NCBI GenBank assembly: GCA_022799035.1 | Contig: JAAWNQ010000005.1 | Coordinates: forward strand, 32,126 to 96,125 | Direction of reading: 5' to 3' | From: Oscillospiraceae bacterium | Lineage (GTDB): Bacteria > Bacillota > Clostridia > Oscillospirales > Oscillospiraceae | DNA: 64,000 bases | Part shown: positions 9,280 to 19,141 of the stretch, piece by piece | Numbering within the stretch: the first letter of the stretch is position 1 | How the letters are laid out: each line of letters begins with the position of its first letter | Notes under the pieces: generated by a model | The model's input: the letters and a program-made list of their open reading frames with translations, nothing else | Databases searched by the model: none | Told to the model about the DNA's origin: nothing | Program-made: the position numbers and the translations under genes

Positions 9280-9705
9280 ATGGATATGAAAACCACCAAC
9301 GAGTTGGTCAACGAGATCAAAGAGACCTCTGATATCCTGGACTATCTGGAGAAAAATAACAGAGAAATGCAGGTGGGCAGCCTGCCAGAGTATTTGAATA
9401 GTTGGCTGGAGAAAAAGGGCCGCTCAAAGGCCGATGTGATTCGGGGATCCAACCTGAACCGGGCCTATGTCTATCAAATCTTTTTGGGTTTGAAGTACCC
9501 CTCCAGAGATAAAATTATTGCTCTGGCCTTCGGCCTGGGATTGGATGCGGATGAAGTGCAGTCCTTACTCAAGCAGGCCGGTTACCGGGAGTTGTACCCC
9601 AGAGACCCCAGGGATGCTCTTCTCCTATACTCCTTCAGCCAAAGGAAAACGATTTTGGAGGCCAACGAACTGCTTTTTGACCATAATATCGAAGTTCTGG
9701 AATAG
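9280..9705 (+). CDS. HTH (XRE-like) regulator
   Basis: LEKKGRSKADVIRGSNLNRAYVYQIFLGLKYPSRDKIIALAFGLGLDADEVQSLLKQAGYRELYPRDPRDALL. Confidence 0.82.
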   Translation: MDMKTTNELVNEIKETSDILDYLEKNNREMQVGSLPEYLNSWLEKKGRSKADVIRGSNLNRAYVYQIFLGLKYPSRDKIIALAFGLGLDADEVQSLLKQAGYRELYPRDPRDALLLYSFSQRKTILEANELLFDHNIEVLE

Positions 9706-9743
9706 TAACTGCCGCCGGTCCGTAATGGATCGGCGGCAGTTTT

Positions 9744-10922
9744 TTAAAACAGGGGCGTATCAAAGATACTCATTTTATATACAGCTAAGATCGCCGGAGC
9801 GTACATACCCGGCTGGGCATCACATTCTTCTGGGGGGATCTCTTTCCAGGTTCCGTCTGCCCTGACCGCCCAAAGACCTTGAAATTGTCCATAGCTGTAT
9901 CGGCTCCCTGTGTACTCCCACTCGAAAAGCGCAAACAGTGGCCGACCGCTTTCATCTGCGTATCCCGAAAATACCGCAATACTGTCCGGGTATGCTTCTT
10001 TGAGCTGTGCGGCATAGGGCGCACTGTTCCCCTTTACGGGCGTGACAACGCTTTCCGCCGGGTCAGCCTTCTTCAGGGCTTCAATGTCCACCGTGCCAAA
10101 GACATAGTGCCGGTTGGTGAATCCAACCGTGTCAATGACCTCCCGCACCTCATCGCTGTGATAGTAGGCAAAAACGCCCACTCCGATCCAAAAGACCACA
10201 TACAACCCGGCCAGAGCCACCAGCGGCCGCAAAAGCCACCGCCGTACCCGGCCCAGGTAAACGGCCCGCTTGATTTGAGCGGTGGTATCATAACGGTCTT
10301 TAGGGTCCAGTGCGGTACACTTCCGCAAAATTCCTTTCCAGCGACTCCTTCGGGCCAACGGCCCCAACAATTGACGGAAAGTTACACCCAGTGCGTAGAT
10401 ATCCGCTCTCGCATCAGTCTGGGAGAAGCCATACTGCTCCGGGGGCGCATAGCCTCGGGTCCCCAGCAGGCGGGTATCCTTCCAGGCTTCCGGCTTCTCC
10501 TCCCGGGCAGCATCAAAGTCGATGAGTCGCAGGTGTCCGTCTGGGGCCAACATCAGATTGGAGGGCTTGATATCCCGGTGGAGGATGCCCTTGCTGTGGA
10601 GGAAGGACAGCACATCACACAGCTCCAGTAGCAGCCTTGTCAACTGCCGCTCGCTCAGGCTGACCGTTCCAAGGTCAGTCCCTTCGATATATTCCTCCAA
10701 CACAACGGTTCGGTCGCCTTCCCATTCCGCCTTCCATATCCGGGGCAGATAGGGGTGATGCAACTCCCTAAGCTGTTCATAGATGGGGTTCCAGTCCGAC
10801 ATTTCCTTGCAAACAAAGCGCTCTCCACTTTCGGTATCCCGAAGCAAGGTTACTTGATTGCGCTCTGAGGAATGTAAAATTTCTATCGTTTCCAGCAAGA
10901 CGGTCACCCCCTCTGCGCCCAT
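9744..10922 (-). CDS. Serine/threonine protein kinase with C-terminal TM segment
   Basis: GILHRDIKPSNLMLAPDGHLRLIDFDAAR...GTRGYAPPEQYGFSQTDARADIYALGVTF; TM LLRPLVALAGLYVVFWIGVGVFAYY. Confidence 0.93.
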   Translation of the reverse strand: MGAEGVTVLLETIEILHSSERNQVTLLRDTESGERFVCKEMSDWNPIYEQLRELHHPYLPRIWKAEWEGDRTVVLEEYIEGTDLGTVSLSERQLTRLLLELCDVLSFLHSKGILHRDIKPSNLMLAPDGHLRLIDFDAAREEKPEAWKDTRLLGTRGYAPPEQYGFSQTDARADIYALGVTFRQLLGPLARRSRWKGILRKCTALDPKDRYDTTAQIKRAVYLGRVRRWLLRPLVALAGLYVVFWIGVGVFAYYHSDEVREVIDTVGFTNRHYVFGTVDIEALKKADPAESVVTPVKGNSAPYAAQLKEAYPDSIAVFSGYADESGRPLFALFEWEYTGSRYSYGQFQGLWAVRADGTWKEIPPEECDAQPGMYAPAILAVYKMSIFDTPLF

Positions 10923-10977
10923 TCTACCACACTTGCCGTCCAGAAAAAAGAGCGGAGGGTATCCGCTCGCCATTATT

Positions 10978-11178
10978 TTAGATTTGTGGTTTCCACCCCA
11001 TAAGATCTGTCCGTTTCACCCTCCACTGTTTCCCAATCCGGAAGGCGGGGATTTTTCCTTCACTGGCAAGGACGTAGAATTGATTGCGACCGATAGCCAG
11101 CTCCTCCATGACCTCTTTTGGTGTCATAAACTCATATTCTCGCTGCTCCTCTTGTTCATCCTCGTTATAGGAATACAT
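10978..11178 (-). CDS. Excisionase-family (HTH_17-like) DNA-binding protein
   Basis: EFMTPKEVMEELAIGRNQFYVLASEGKIPAFRIGKQWRVKRTDLMGW is the typical excisionase-family winged-helix pattern. Confidence 0.82.
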   Translation of the reverse strand: MYSYNEDEQEEQREYEFMTPKEVMEELAIGRNQFYVLASEGKIPAFRIGKQWRVKRTDLMGWKPQI

Positions 11179-11291
11179 AGAAACACTCCTTTCCGGGTCT
11201 AATTAACCCTTACTAAAGTGTTTTGAGCTGGATAACAACTAAATAATAAAGTCAACGCATATACAAAAATTATCTCAAAGGAGGGGTTGAA

Positions 11292-11432
11292 ATGAAGAAT
11301 CAGCCTTTCAAAATCAATTATCTGGATTTCCTGATCCCTATGGGTTACGCACCTGGGCGTCAGACTGGAAGCAAAAAGTCAGATGCTTTGCCGGTAAAGG
11401 ATAAGCTGGCAAAGGAAAAGAACCATAAATAA
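11292..11432 (+). CDS. Small protein, 46 aa (below ORF-track cutoff)
   Basis: RBS aaaggagg then MKNQPFKINYLDFLIPMGYAPGRQTGSKKSDALPVKDKLAKEKNHK*. Confidence 0.6.
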   Translation: MKNQPFKINYLDFLIPMGYAPGRQTGSKKSDALPVKDKLAKEKNHK

Positions 11433-11848
11433 ATCTTATGTACAGGAAGGGATACAGCAACACGCTGTGTCCCTTCTCTTTTATGTTTTGCGGCATTTCC
11501 CTATTGCTCCCGCTATGCGTTGGTTTGTCCCGGCAGAGGTGTGTATTATTTCCATGGAAGCGCTCAGCCCCGTCATTGTAGGCGAATACGGGACTGAGTG
11601 CCTTTTTATATTCTCTGAAAATCAGTCAAACGGGAGGTGAAATGTTATGTTGGAGGCGGTTTTGTTCGCAATTCGAGCCCGAATCAGTTATGCAATTGCC
11701 CAGTTCCTCAATCACGAATGGAAGGAGATGACCTGAATGTTTATCCGAACGCACCGCAAAATGCTCAATACCCTGTTAGCCGCCATCGTTGCCGCAGCTG
11801 CGGCCTTTCTCTGCTCTGCCATCGACTCTCTGACCGAGGAGGATCATC

Positions 11849-12109
11849 ATGGAACCAATGATTACCCGGCTGATGAATTCTGAGTTTCCCTATGGTGACC
11901 CGGAGTTTACCGAGCTTCAGAGAGAAGCGGATGCCATTCAGAAGCAGCTGGAGCCTACTCTTGGCCCCAAAGAAAATGAACTTGTCCAGCAGTTGGCAGA
12001 TATCCCCATCCGGCAGTTCGGCCCGGTGACCCGGGATGCCTTTATGGAGGGCTTCTGTGCCGCCTACACTCTGCTGGAGGAGATCAGATTCCACCAGGAA
12101 GGGAGCTGA
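11849..12109 (+). CDS. Hypothetical, DUF6809-like element protein
   Basis: MEPMITRLMNSEFPYGDPEFTELQREADAIQKQLEPTLGPKENELVQQLADI... Confidence 0.65.
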   Translation: MEPMITRLMNSEFPYGDPEFTELQREADAIQKQLEPTLGPKENELVQQLADIPIRQFGPVTRDAFMEGFCAAYTLLEEIRFHQEGS

Positions 12110-12118
12110 ATATTTCCC

Positions 12119-12340
12119 ATGAGTAAGATTGAGATTCAAGGCGACCGCCGAAAGGCCCAGCGTTTCGGTGAGTGGCTGGTCATCTGGGAAGTCTACAAGT
12201 GGGACATCACCGAAGAAAATGAGGATGTCAAGGAGTGCGTTGCCCGGTTCTACGATGCCAGGGAAGCCATGGCATGGACTATCGCTACCTTTGGCGTTGT
12301 GGAAACCAGCGTGGAGGCCAGCATGACCAAAGCATTCTAA
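12119..12340 (+). CDS. Hypothetical small protein
   Basis: MSKIEIQGDRRKAQRFGEWLVIWEVYKWDITEENEDVKECVARFYDAREAMAWTIATFGVVETSV; collinear with neighbours. Confidence 0.55.
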   Translation: MSKIEIQGDRRKAQRFGEWLVIWEVYKWDITEENEDVKECVARFYDAREAMAWTIATFGVVETSVEASMTKAF

Positions 12341-12369
12341 AAATTATCAAATCAAGGAGGAAATCTATT

Positions 12370-13305
12370 ATGTCCGCCAATGTTGAAACCATGTTCTATG
12401 CCCGGGAAGCCCCCTGGCACGGTTTGGGGGTTCGGGTAGAGGATGCCCTCAGCTCCAAGGAGGCGCTGGAAAAGTCCGGCCTGAACTGGAGAGTCCTTCA
12501 AAAACCTATTACGACCAGCCCCTTTGGGTCGCCCATTCCCGGCTATAAGGCAAATGTCCGGGATACCGACAGCAAGGTTTTGGGCATCGTCACTGACCGC
12601 TATCAGGTGGTCCAGAATGAGGAGGCCTTTGCCTTCACTGACGCTTTGCTGGGTGAGGGGGTCAAGTATGAGACTGCCGGCAGCCTTGCCGGAGGAAAGC
12701 GTATCTGGATCCTGGCAAAGCTACCCGAAAAGTACATTATGAGCGGCGACGCCATCAGTCCCTACATGGTCGTTACCAGCTCCCATGATGGCAATGGCTC
12801 CATCAAGGTAGCCATGACACCCATTCGGGTGGTCTGTCAGAACACCCTCAATCTGGCTCTGTCCACAGCAAAAAGAAGCTGGGCCACGGTCCATGTGGGG
12901 GATCTGGCCGCCAAGATGGATGAAGCCCACAACACCCTGCTGCTGGCCGAGCAGTACATGAACAAGCTGGGCGGTGAATTCAACAGGCTTTCCAAAATCA
13001 AGCTCTCCGACCAGACAGTGCTGGACTTTATTGATCTGCTCCTACCTATGGAGAACGAGGAAAGCAGTATTCACCGTAATAATGTGCGCCGCTCCAGGGA
13101 AGACATGAAGAGCCGCTACTTTGACGCTCCGGATCTGAAAGGGCTGGACAAGAATGGATACCGCTTTATCAACGCCGTGTCCGACTTTGCCACCCATGCC
13201 CAGCCTGCCCGCACCACGGCCAACTATAAGGAGAATGTCTTTGCCAAAACTTTGGACGGACACCCCTTGATTGACAAGGCTCATGAGCTGATTCTGGCAG
13301 CATAA
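12370..13305 (+). CDS. DUF932 phage/plasmid-like protein
   Basis: MSANVETMFYAREAPWHGLGVRVEDALSSKEALEKSGLNWRVLQKP...VVCQNTLNLAL; RBS caaggagg. Confidence 0.88.
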   Translation: MSANVETMFYAREAPWHGLGVRVEDALSSKEALEKSGLNWRVLQKPITTSPFGSPIPGYKANVRDTDSKVLGIVTDRYQVVQNEEAFAFTDALLGEGVKYETAGSLAGGKRIWILAKLPEKYIMSGDAISPYMVVTSSHDGNGSIKVAMTPIRVVCQNTLNLALSTAKRSWATVHVGDLAAKMDEAHNTLLLAEQYMNKLGGEFNRLSKIKLSDQTVLDFIDLLLPMENEESSIHRNNVRRSREDMKSRYFDAPDLKGLDKNGYRFINAVSDFATHAQPARTTANYKENVFAKTLDGHPLIDKAHELILAA

Positions 13306-13317
13306 AGGAGGGGCATC

Positions 13318-14259
13318 ATGGCAAATGTCCTTGTGTCCACCGAAAACTTGCCCTACGCCGACTGGCTGGAATGGCGAAAGAAAGGCATCGGCGGAAGTGA
13401 CGCCTCGGTGGTTTGCGGCATCAACCGCTACAAGTCCCCGGTGGAACTGTGGATGGAGAAGACCGACCAGCTCCAGCCCCAGGAAGCCGGGGAATCTGCT
13501 TATTGGGGAACGATCCTGGAAGCTGTTGTCCGGGAGGAGTTCACCAAGCGCACAGGCTTAGAGGTTTGTCTGGTAAAACAGCTCCTCCAGAGTGAGGAAC
13601 ACCCCTTCATGTTGGCCAATCTGGACGGTGTTTGCGACCACCCGGACTATGGCACCTGTATCTTCGAGGCCAAAACCGCTACCGCCTATAAAGCAGGGGA
13701 ATGGGAAGATTCCATCCCGGACGAGTACTACCTTCAGATCCAACACTACATGGCCGTGACGGGTTATCAGGGGGCCTATATCGCCGTTCTCATTGGGGGC
13801 AACACCTTCAAGTGGAGGTTCGTGGAACGGGATGAGGAATTGATCGCTACCCTTATCCGGTTGGAAGCCGACTTCTGGCATCATGTGGAGGATCTGACCC
13901 CACCGCCCCTGGACGGCTCCGATGCCTCGGCGAAATTCCTTGCCGAGCAGTTCCCCACCAGTGTCCCACAGAGCCATATTGATCTACCAGCCAATGCCGC
14001 CGATCTGTTCCGACAGTATGATGCTGCCTGTGAACAGTTGGAGACCGCCACCGAGCAAAAGCAGCAGGTGGAAAACCTGTTGAAGCAAATGATGGGAGAC
14101 AATGAGGTGGGCGTTGCCGGAGAGCGGATCATCACCTGGAAGAGTGTGACCCAAGAGCGGTTGGATACCAAAACTCTGAAAAGTGAACACCCTACCCTAT
14201 ACCAGAAATACGCCAACAAAACATCGTACCGCCGCTTCTCCATTAAGGTGGCGGGATAA
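13318..14259 (+). CDS. YqaJ-type viral recombinase/exonuclease
   Basis: WLEWRKKGIGGSDASVVCGINRYKSPVELWMEKTDQ...VREEFTKRTG...HPFMLANLDG...FEAKTA...YYLQIQHYMAVTG. Confidence 0.92.
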   Translation: MANVLVSTENLPYADWLEWRKKGIGGSDASVVCGINRYKSPVELWMEKTDQLQPQEAGESAYWGTILEAVVREEFTKRTGLEVCLVKQLLQSEEHPFMLANLDGVCDHPDYGTCIFEAKTATAYKAGEWEDSIPDEYYLQIQHYMAVTGYQGAYIAVLIGGNTFKWRFVERDEELIATLIRLEADFWHHVEDLTPPPLDGSDASAKFLAEQFPTSVPQSHIDLPANAADLFRQYDAACEQLETATEQKQQVENLLKQMMGDNEVGVAGERIITWKSVTQERLDTKTLKSEHPTLYQKYANKTSYRRFSIKVAG

Positions 14260-14271
14260 GGAGGTCAAAAC

Positions 14272-15039
14272 ATGAACACCGCAGCGCTGAAAACCAAGCT
14301 GGATACCAAAGCCCAGGCTATCGCTGAATCCGTGGAGGAAGAGACTGCCGCTGCCCTTGCCCCAGTTGATTCCAATTACCTGGCTCTGTCCGGTAATGCC
14401 ATTGACATCATCCGGGCCAACCTGAAAAGCCAGCCTCTGACCATGCAATTCTTCGATGTGGTCAAGTCCCCCTCTGGAGGATCCACCGTATTCTCTGTTC
14501 CTGGCCTGGCTGGGGATGAGGCTGAGAAGGAGCTGACGGGCATTATTCTGGACTACACCACCCCTCGGGCCTACTGGGATACTCCTGACCCAGTGGAGGG
14601 TACGCCCCCGGTGTGCTACAGCCCGGACAGTCTTATTTCCGCTGATGGAAAGGCCTGCGCCCACTGCCCCTATAACACCTTTGGCTCCAAGGATGGGGAA
14701 AGTAACGCCAAGGCTTGCAAGGAGTCTGTAGCTCTGTTCCTGCTCAGGCCGGATAACATCATGCCCATCATCGTTCGGGTACCTGTGACAAGCAAACTGA
14801 TCTTCCAACGGTACATGGCCCGGCTGATCGGCAAGATGATGCCCCTGTCTGGGGTGGTGACCAGAATCACTTTGGAAAAGGCCACCAGTAAGGGAGGCAA
14901 GCCCTACGCCCTGTATCACTTCGAGGCGGTCAGTGCCCTCAGCCCAGAAGAAGCTGCCAAGGCCAGAGAGTATGCCGGCCAGTTCATGGACATTATGGCT
15001 GCGGCCGAGCTGGAGCCAGAGTTGTCCGCTGCAAGCTAA
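14272..15039 (+). CDS. Hypothetical element protein downstream of yqaJ
   Basis: Collinear with yqaJ, RBS aaggagg; CAHCPYN..KACK Cys cluster; possible ssDNA-binding role from context only. Confidence 0.65.
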   Translation: MNTAALKTKLDTKAQAIAESVEEETAAALAPVDSNYLALSGNAIDIIRANLKSQPLTMQFFDVVKSPSGGSTVFSVPGLAGDEAEKELTGIILDYTTPRAYWDTPDPVEGTPPVCYSPDSLISADGKACAHCPYNTFGSKDGESNAKACKESVALFLLRPDNIMPIIVRVPVTSKLIFQRYMARLIGKMMPLSGVVTRITLEKATSKGGKPYALYHFEAVSALSPEEAAKAREYAGQFMDIMAAAELEPELSAAS

Positions 15040-15103
15040 AGTAATCCCGGTGCCTCCCTCTTTTGGGGGAGACACCGGGCTAATTATAAGAAGGAGTGAA
15101 ATC

Positions 15104-15394
15104 ATGACACCGATTCCCTATGAATCAAAACATATGGTCCCTGTAATCCTGACTGCCGAGGATGGCACAGAATACTGTGGGGAGTATGTGGATATGCGGA
15201 TCGACCGTAAGACCATCCCGGAGGGTAAATATGCCTATTCCTGCCGCCATGATGATAGTGGAGACTGGGTCACCCCTGCAACCATTGAAAGATGGGCCTG
15301 GGTCAACTTCGCCGGAACCTTCGTTACCGAAACCCCTATTGACCTTTCTGACAAGAGACCCTTCATCTCGCTGAAGGAATGTTGCTTTGTGTGA
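15104..15394 (+). CDS. Hypothetical small protein
   Basis: MTPIPYESKHMVPVILTAEDGTEYCGEYVDMRIDRKTIPEGKYAYSCRHDDSGDWVTPATIER...; RBS agaaggag. Confidence 0.65.
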   Translation: MTPIPYESKHMVPVILTAEDGTEYCGEYVDMRIDRKTIPEGKYAYSCRHDDSGDWVTPATIERWAWVNFAGTFVTETPIDLSDKRPFISLKECCFV

Positions 15395-15458
15395 AAGGCG
15401 GGCCGACTGGATACCATTTGAAAGAGAGGTGTCGACTTTTGCACCATTAGTACAAAAA

Positions 15459-15496
15459 ACAAAAAGGAACGGTTAAACACAGTTCCTTTTTGTTTT
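15459..15496. terminator. Terminator hairpin
   Basis: aaacaaaaaggaac ggttaaacaca gttcctttttgtttt. Confidence 0.8.
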
Positions 15497-15507
15497 GCAA
15501 ATTTTAA

Positions 15508-15536
15508 TTGATTTCCCACTTTGTTCGTGCTATATT
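15508..15536 (+). promoter_or_regulatory. Sigma-A-like promoter with ~230-nt leader
   Basis: TTGATT (15508) - 17 nt - TATATT (15531); no coding signal before the 15774 start. Confidence 0.55.
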
Positions 15537-15773
15537 GCGGACAAGAGAGTGTGTATGAAAACCTGCCGTACCAGAATGGCCGATGCAACCTCGTAGCGCA
15601 AGCTGACTGGAGGGAAAGAAAGCCGTCCTCATTGAAGAGCAGGTTGGAGTGGGGGTGATAAGGTTTTCCTTTTTTCTCATGGCCCTTACTGGGGAGAGGG
15701 GTTACACCTGCCACCGGAAGGATGAGGGACATAGGGTGCCGGGGAGACACCTGAAGAATTGGAGGAGGAGATT

Positions 15774-16964
15774 ATGAGTGAAGACACGAAAGGAAAAAGT
15801 CTCTCTCGGGAAGATATAGAGCGTCCGCTGAGGGCAGATCACGGTCAACGTCATAAGTCAAGCAGGAAATTCCCGGGATTTGATGAGGTTCTGAACGAGG
15901 CTTTTTCGACTTATGATACCTTGCCGGATATTAAAGATTGGCAGGACCAATTTGAGGACTTCTTATATAAACTTGGGGTCGATTCTATGATTCTGCGAAT
16001 CAAGCAAAAAAACGCTGAAGATACCTCCGGAAGAGGATTTGTATATGAATTTCCACCATCTGTAGCAGTATTGTTAAAAGACTTCATGCAAAATTCTAAG
16101 AGGCCATATAAGGGAAGGCGTCCATGCGACAACAAAAAGTATCAACTATATCATAATATAGCGCTTGGTCGCTTCTCAGTCACTTATTGTGACGATTATC
16201 GCATTATATTAAATCAGGTAATTGACGGTGTAAAGGAACTGCATACAGCTTATGGAATACCCCCTCGCAAAACCGAAAAGGTTGTTGATCAAACGGTCAT
16301 TAACTTCTGGACCTCCATAGAACAGGGGACACAAGAGTATCGCAGAGAATATATCTCTCCGCTGGTTGAATACCTCTTGGGATTGCAAGCGGTCTTTCCC
16401 TTCAGGAAGTTGAAAATGGTTTCGCAATATGCATTTGAAAATGTGCTTTCACGAGAAATATTGATTCTGCTTGATTATGCCATAAGTCAAGACTTTTATA
16501 CCTGTTTTCATATGGCCCTGACGACAAAAGTACAAGAAAAAGACATCGTGTTCAACAGACTCTGTGTATTTAGGAAAAAATGGGCACGAGTTGTCAAAAA
16601 GGTTTTTGTCATTCATCAACATGATAGAGATTATGCATTAGGTTTGCCGGATAACGTGTTGAAGAGTGATTACTATAGCTTAGCGGAAAAATTGGTACTC
16701 TATTCGGGGACAGCGTGTAGCCGAAGTGATAAGCGGTCTCATTTTCGTGAAAATGCGCCCAAAATACGAAAAGACCGGGATACATACCGAAAGATGTATA
16801 AAGCTTTGCTACGTGATGTAGAACTTATACCCGAAGATCCGATTAAAATGCAAGGGAAAAAAAGATTGCATCCATCGACATGGTTGTTTTTGGATATGGC
16901 GTCAAAAGAGCAAAAAAAACTTGTTCGAGCAAGGAAACGCCGCAATATCCGACGTTTCCGTTAA
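15774..16964 (+). CDS. Hypothetical protein (~396 aa), AT-rich orphan
   Basis: MSEDTKGKSLSREDIERPLRADHGQRHKSSRKFPGFDEV...; RBS ggaggaggag; lower GC than adjacent genes. Confidence 0.78.
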   Translation: MSEDTKGKSLSREDIERPLRADHGQRHKSSRKFPGFDEVLNEAFSTYDTLPDIKDWQDQFEDFLYKLGVDSMILRIKQKNAEDTSGRGFVYEFPPSVAVLLKDFMQNSKRPYKGRRPCDNKKYQLYHNIALGRFSVTYCDDYRIILNQVIDGVKELHTAYGIPPRKTEKVVDQTVINFWTSIEQGTQEYRREYISPLVEYLLGLQAVFPFRKLKMVSQYAFENVLSREILILLDYAISQDFYTCFHMALTTKVQEKDIVFNRLCVFRKKWARVVKKVFVIHQHDRDYALGLPDNVLKSDYYSLAEKLVLYSGTACSRSDKRSHFRENAPKIRKDRDTYRKMYKALLRDVELIPEDPIKMQGKKRLHPSTWLFLDMASKEQKKLVRARKRRNIRRFR

Positions 16965-17068
16965 GAGCTTGGATAATCGTAGCAAGCATAGAAGGGCAAA
17001 ACTTTATTGGGAAGGGAATTATCCTTTTATAATTTTTCTATTTACCCATAACTTTATCTTTTCACATA

Positions 17069-17110
17069 AGGCATAATGCAGGTGTTCCTCTCCAAAGAGG
17101 GACACCTGCT
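17069..17110. terminator. Terminator
   Basis: gcaggtgttcctc tccaaa gagggacacctgc tttttcg. Confidence 0.8.
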
Positions 17111-17209
17111 TTTTCGCAACTTGGTGGATCAAAGCGGTCTGCACCTTGAAAACAGAATATTCAGTCTACCGTTCTTTCAGAGCCTCCCCCAAATAAGGAG
17201 GTTTTGAAA

Positions 17210-19141
17210 ATGAAGAAGGGTATTAAAAAAGTGGTTGGAATTGTAGCCATGGGAGCTGGGCTCTACCTTTTGTATCGGATTATTATTGGTAAGGGCGATA
17301 GGCAACTGGATCGCAGGGATAACCTGGTGCCATCCACTCCGATCCCCGAACTGTTAATGTCCTCAACCGAAGGTGGGGTGTGGTTTGGAATTACCCCTGC
17401 TTCCTGTGAAGGCAATAAGGGTTCCAATAAGGTTGTTAACAGAGCTTACGGCAAGCCGACAAGTAAAGATGGCAATGTCCTGATTATCGGCGGCCCGGGC
17501 TCTGGGAAAACCACCGGTCCCATCAACCATACCCTAAAAACATGGAATGGCAGCCTTGTAGCCTTCGACTGCAAGGGAGGTATGGAAAACCTTTGGTATG
17601 ATCTCCACGCCGACGATGGGAAGGCTCCCATCGTTTTCGCTCCATGCCGCAAGCGAGGCGGCCCTTCCGCATATGATCCGTTTGCCATAATGCGGTTGGA
17701 TCCAAACCATGCAAAGGAATATGCCTGTGATTTGGCAGACGCACTTATCCCCATCAGTGTGTCCGAGCGAGAACCGGTCTGGAAAGAAAATGCCCAAAAT
17801 ATCCTAACAGGAATGTTTCTGTATCATTTCGATGTTGGTAACACCTTTATGGATGCCATAAAGTCTATAGAGGTTTTGTCAATCCCGGATATGATAGAGG
17901 TTCTTGGGAACAGCGGAAATGAACGGGCGTGGGCGTTTGTCAGCAAATTGGCAGGGGCCTCGGTGAAAACATTGGCAAGTGTTGGAGCAGAACTCAGTCA
18001 AGTCTCACGGTTGCTTTTGACCGAGGAGATTGAGGCAGCTCTTACCCCTGTATTGGGCCAACCGCTTCTTGACTGGAGCGACCTAAATACCAGCCGCACC
18101 TCACATGGTGTCATCCTCGACATTCCTTTGGGAAAGTTGAGGCAATGTGCCCCGTTAGTCAGACTGGTTTTGTCCCAGCTATTGAAGACCCTTGCCTTAC
18201 GGAGGGAAAAGACCTATTCCGGATGTGACTTGCCGGATGTGGCCCTCTTGTTAGATGAGGTGGCTCAGTTGGGACGCATGGAAGTCATCACAGATTCCCT
18301 TGCTACCTTACGCAGCAAAGGGGTCACTATGGTACTTGCCATACAGTCCCTTGCTCAGCTGGAAGAAAGCTACGGAAAGGCGGCAGCTCGTATCGTTGCC
18401 GATCTGTGCAGCTACAAGGTAGTGTTCAATGCGACTGATGTAGAAAGTCAGGTTTATCTGTCAGCGCTCATTGGGACCACTGATGTGCTTGCTGATACCG
18501 TCTCTTTCAACCCCAAAGGCCGCCACTTATTAAAACAAGTGGTGCCGGTGCCAAATGTGGGGGTAACGGCCGGGCGAACCAACCGGCCATTGATCTATCC
18601 GGAGACTCTGGCTTATTTGAGCCAGCCCATCGTGATTAGCCCCTTTGGGGTAAATACAGTGCAGAAAGCTCCCCTATACCTTCGGCAGGTCAAAGCAACC
18701 CCTCTTTCGCTATGTGTGGAGGGTCACGATGACTCTATCTATGAGATAAAAAAGCAACTCAACGAGATAGGAAAACAGTTTTTGGCTCTTACCCAGCCGG
18801 AGGCTTGTGATTGCCCTCGTAGTGGCGATTACAAACTGGCAGTGGATAATACAACGAAAGAGAGGTTGCCGGACAAGATATGTGACTTCTGCCAAACGGA
18901 GCCGCGAAGTGCCAGGGAGATCCGGGAGCAATTTGACATAGAGAAAACACTATGTCAAGAAGTGTATATCAAACCGCTACTCAATCAAGGGCGGTTAATG
19001 ATGTTGTACCCAGACACTCCAAGGCATCCTCAGCAGAAATATTATTCATCCAACTCACCCGAACTTACTGAAAACTCCTTTGCGCAGTTAAACAAAACCA
19101 GCGGAAAGGAAGGGGAGGAAGGTGAGAATGATGATGATTAA
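17210..19141 (+). CDS. VirD4/TraG-type coupling protein (T4CP)
   Basis: NVLIIGGPGSGKTTGPINHTLKTWNGSLVAFDCKGG (Walker A), LPDVALLLDEVAQLG (Walker B), SKGVTMVLAIQSLAQLEESYG. Confidence 0.95.
   Translation: MKKGIKKVVGIVAMGAGLYLLYRIIIGKGDRQLDRRDNLVPSTPIPELLMSSTEGGVWFGITPASCEGNKGSNKVVNRAYGKPTSKDGNVLIIGGPGSGKTTGPINHTLKTWNGSLVAFDCKGGMENLWYDLHADDGKAPIVFAPCRKRGGPSAYDPFAIMRLDPNHAKEYACDLADALIPISVSEREPVWKENAQNILTGMFLYHFDVGNTFMDAIKSIEVLSIPDMIEVLGNSGNERAWAFVSKLAGASVKTLASVGAELSQVSRLLLTEEIEAALTPVLGQPLLDWSDLNTSRTSHGVILDIPLGKLRQCAPLVRLVLSQLLKTLALRREKTYSGCDLPDVALLLDEVAQLGRMEVITDSLATLRSKGVTMVLAIQSLAQLEESYGKAAARIVADLCSYKVVFNATDVESQVYLSALIGTTDVLADTVSFNPKGRHLLKQVVPVPNVGVTAGRTNRPLIYPETLAYLSQPIVISPFGVNTVQKAPLYLRQVKATPLSLCVEGHDDSIYEIKKQLNEIGKQFLALTQPEACDCPRSGDYKLAVDNTTKERLPDKICDFCQTEPRSAREIREQFDIEKTLCQEVYIKPLLNQGRLMMLYPDTPRHPQQKYYSSNSPELTENSFAQLNKTSGKEGEEGENDDD

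Noticed and set aside
15541-15650. Possible group II intron or retron RNA
   Set aside because: No domain V-like hairpin and no reverse transcriptase (no YxDD) in the adjacent protein; kept only as an unclassified leader.
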